Source: Paenibacillus mesophilus
GTDB taxonomy: Bacteria; Bacillota; Bacilli; Paenibacillales; NBRC-103111
Assembly: GCF_005938385.1 (NCBI RefSeq)
Contig: NZ_VCRA01000002.1
Coordinates: 124,001 to 188,000, forward strand
Reading direction: 5' to 3'
DNA length: 64,000 nt
The notes under the pieces are model-generated. The model had not been told where the DNA came from and ran no database searches. It saw only the letters and a program-made list of their open reading frames with translations. A program made the translations under genes and the position numbers. How positions within the stretch are numbered: the stretch's first letter is position 1; every line of letters starts with the position of its first letter. Positions 62,748-64,000 of the stretch are shown here, one piece after another.

Positions 62748-62779
62748 AAGCCCTGTCTTGTCAAAAGATAGGGCTTTTT
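62748..62779 (+). terminator. Terminator after codY
   Basis: AAGCCCT(G)TCTT...AAGAT(A)GGGCTT followed by TTTTT. The next 169 bases to flgB are AT-rich and must hold its promoter, but I see no clear sigma-A or sigma-D consensus. Confidence 0.9.
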
Positions 62780-62948
62780 GCTTATTGTAAACTTTCCTAT
62801 ATAGATGGAATATAGATATGGCCGTAATGTTACAAAAATAGACAATGAATAAATATTTTTTTTTGTTCAATAACTCGAATTTAGAAGGAATAGCGCTAAT
62901 CGTGAAGAATACAATTACATAACTTTTTAGCGAAAGTGGGTATTTGGA

Positions 62949-63353
62949 ATGGCTTTATGGGACACTCCAAGCCTAGGGATGATGGAGCGGACGTTAGACG
63001 CGGCGGCATTTCGACAAAAAGTGATATCGAACAACGTCGCAAATATAGATACTCCTTATTTCAAACGGTCCGACGTGCTGTTCGAAGAGCTTTTGTCGAA
63101 GGAATTGAATAAAAAGTCGATACAAGGGCGAAGAACCGATCCGCGTCATATTCCGATCGGCCGGGTTGCCGCGCCGACCGTTCCCGAAGTCGTCGCAGAC
63201 GAGAACACGATGATGAACAACAACTTGAACAACGTGGATATCGACTACGAGATGACGCTGCTGGCCAAAAATCAGCTTCGGTATAACGTGCTGATCGGCC
63301 AAGTCAGTCATGATTTGAAAAATTACCGTACCGCGATGAATGGGGGGAGATAA
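62949..63353 (+). CDS. flgB: Flagellar basal-body rod protein FlgB
   Basis: 134 residues. FlgB is a proximal rod subunit. The rod-protein N-motif NNVANIDTPYFKRSDV and the C-terminal NNLNNVDIDYEMTLLAKNQL are diagnostic. The SD before ATG 62949 is weak (GTGGG). It is the first gene of the fla/che operon; flgC starts three bases after its stop. Confidence 0.95.
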   Translation: MALWDTPSLGMMERTLDAAAFRQKVISNNVANIDTPYFKRSDVLFEELLSKELNKKSIQGRRTDPRHIPIGRVAAPTVPEVVADENTMMNNNLNNVDIDYEMTLLAKNQLRYNVLIGQVSHDLKNYRTAMNGGR

Positions 63354-63356
63354 GAA

Positions 63357-63806
63357 GTGAAGCTGACGAACGGATTCGACATTAGCTCCTCTGCCTTGAC
63401 CGCCCAGCGGTTCAGGATGGACGTTATTTCCTCGAACATCGCCAATGCGGATACGACCCGCGGGAAGCTTGTAAACGGCAGGTGGGTTCCTTACCAACGG
63501 AAGCTGATCGCGATGGAAGCGAAGGAACAGGCGCCGTTCTCCCAGTTGCTCCAGCAATCGATGCGCAATTCGACTGGGGAAGGCGTAAGAGTGTCGCGCG
63601 TGTTCGAAGACGAGGCGCCTTTCAAGCAAGTGTACAATCCGAATCATCCGGACGCCGATGAGCGCGGGTACGTAGAAATGCCGAACGTCGATATTTTGAA
63701 AGAGATGGTAGACATGATGTCGGCCTCCCGTTCGTATGATGCTAACGTTACTGCGTTGAACGCCACCAAGGCGATGATTACAAAAGCGCTAGAAATCGGC
63801 AAGTAA
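63357..63806 (+). CDS. flgC: Flagellar basal-body rod protein FlgC
   Basis: 149 residues. ISSSALTAQRFRMDVISSNIANADTT and VEMPNVDILKEMVDMMSASRSYDANV are rod-protein N- and C-terminal signatures (given in parts within the family motif). The start is GTG 63357, with GGGGGGAG seven bases upstream, placed at the end of flgB. It forms the rod with FlgB, FlgF and FlgG. Confidence 0.95.
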   Translation: MKLTNGFDISSSALTAQRFRMDVISSNIANADTTRGKLVNGRWVPYQRKLIAMEAKEQAPFSQLLQQSMRNSTGEGVRVSRVFEDEAPFKQVYNPNHPDADERGYVEMPNVDILKEMVDMMSASRSYDANVTALNATKAMITKALEIGK

Positions 63807-63849
63807 ATTCGTTCTACATAGGAATATCCACATCGGAGGGTCATGAAGC

Positions 63850-64000
63850 ATGATCGATCAAATCGGGTTTTTACCCAAAAAACCACTCGTATCCTTGGAC
63901 CCGAACTCGGCCAAGGACGCCGGCGCCGCAGAAATCGCCAAAGATTTCGGCTCGTTCCTGAACGGCGCCATGAACAATTTGAACAAGCAGCATACGGTGG
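63850..64000 (+). CDS. fliE: Flagellar hook-basal body protein FliE (3' end outside window)
   Basis: Fifty codons are visible from ATG 63850, which has GGAGGG nine bases upstream; ATG 63843 is in another frame. MIDQIGFLPKKPL and DFGSFLNGAMNNLNKQH match the start of FliE, which links the MS ring to the rod. The order flgB-flgC-fliE is standard. Confidence 0.88.
   Translation, partial: MIDQIGFLPKKPLVSLDPNSAKDAGAAEIAKDFGSFLNGAMNNLNKQHTV

Noticed and set aside
62780..62948. CodY box or sigma-D promoter before flgB
   Set aside because: The best CodY-like match (GAATTTAGAAGGAAT) has about six mismatches, and TAAA-N15-GCCGATAT is not met; I found nothing convincing.

Overview
This window is a piece of a Firmicutes chromosome of the Paenibacillus/Cohnella type. 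The evidence is the Bacillus-like core gene order, the moderately high GC content with C/G-ending codons, the strong GGAGG-type ribosome binding sites, the Firmicutes-only genes (codY, fapR, ylbJ, ylxM, trmFO, an N-terminal-serine HslV) and several families of small intergenic hairpin repeats. I ran no database search, so the genus is an inference. I saw no rRNA, tRNA or CRISPR array.

Layout. 1-5.6 kb: the end of an ABC exporter, a YesM/YesN-type two-component pair and a metallophosphoesterase. 5.7-11.2 kb: three separate Nudix hydrolases with pgsA and a GNAT acetyltransferase between the first two, then a solo tnpB insertion of the IS200/IS605 superfamily (8.4-9.8 kb), then two coupled HAD phosphatases. 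11.2-13.9 kb: an AT-richer accessory stretch with a broken solute-binding-protein tail, small proteins, a DUF3231 protein and an unrecognised membrane protein. 14-27 kb: rsmD-coaD, ylbJ, ylbL and tmcAL, then ylbN-rpmF and the fatty-acid block fapR-plsX-fabH-fabD-fabG-acpP-fabF with a recognisable FapR operator. 26.5-32 kb: rnc-smc-ftsY. 32-39.4 kb: an accessory block with two ECF-type sigma factors, one of them fused to a large C-terminal domain, around three VOC-fold genes, then a MerR regulator, a small coupled ORF, a MutS-like ATPase and csaA. 39.4-46.8 kb: ylxM-ffh-rpsP-khpA-rimM-trmD-rplS-lepB-rbgA-rnhB. 46.9-52.4 kb: ylqG, ylqH (flagellar-export-like proteins), yraN and the opposing comM. 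52.7-63 kb: sucC-sucD, dprA, topA, trmFO, hslV-hslU, codY, and finally flgB-flgC-fliE, the start of the large fla/che operon, cut by the window end.

The core blocks serve membrane lipid synthesis and its control, protein targeting (FtsY, Ffh), ribosome assembly and modification (RsmD, RimM, TrmD, RbgA, RNase III), DNA processing (SMC, DprA, ComM, TopA) and the switch to motility.

The least explained material lies between genes. (1) A roughly 51-bp hairpin family occurs in six units at four loci; its arms change in compensating pairs while the loop keeps a GGAATAAGC core. (2) A 99-bp element with 18-bp terminal inverted repeats occurs twice, in opposite orientation, with identical length. (3) A 127-bp element has 21-bp inverted ends. 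(4) Five tandem 36-37-bp units, each with an AGCTTTC palindrome, follow acpP. Other points worth attention are the sigma factor fused to a BtrH/cysteine-protease-like domain, a solo TnpB with a probable guide-RNA end, and a comM leader that can hide its own ribosome binding site.
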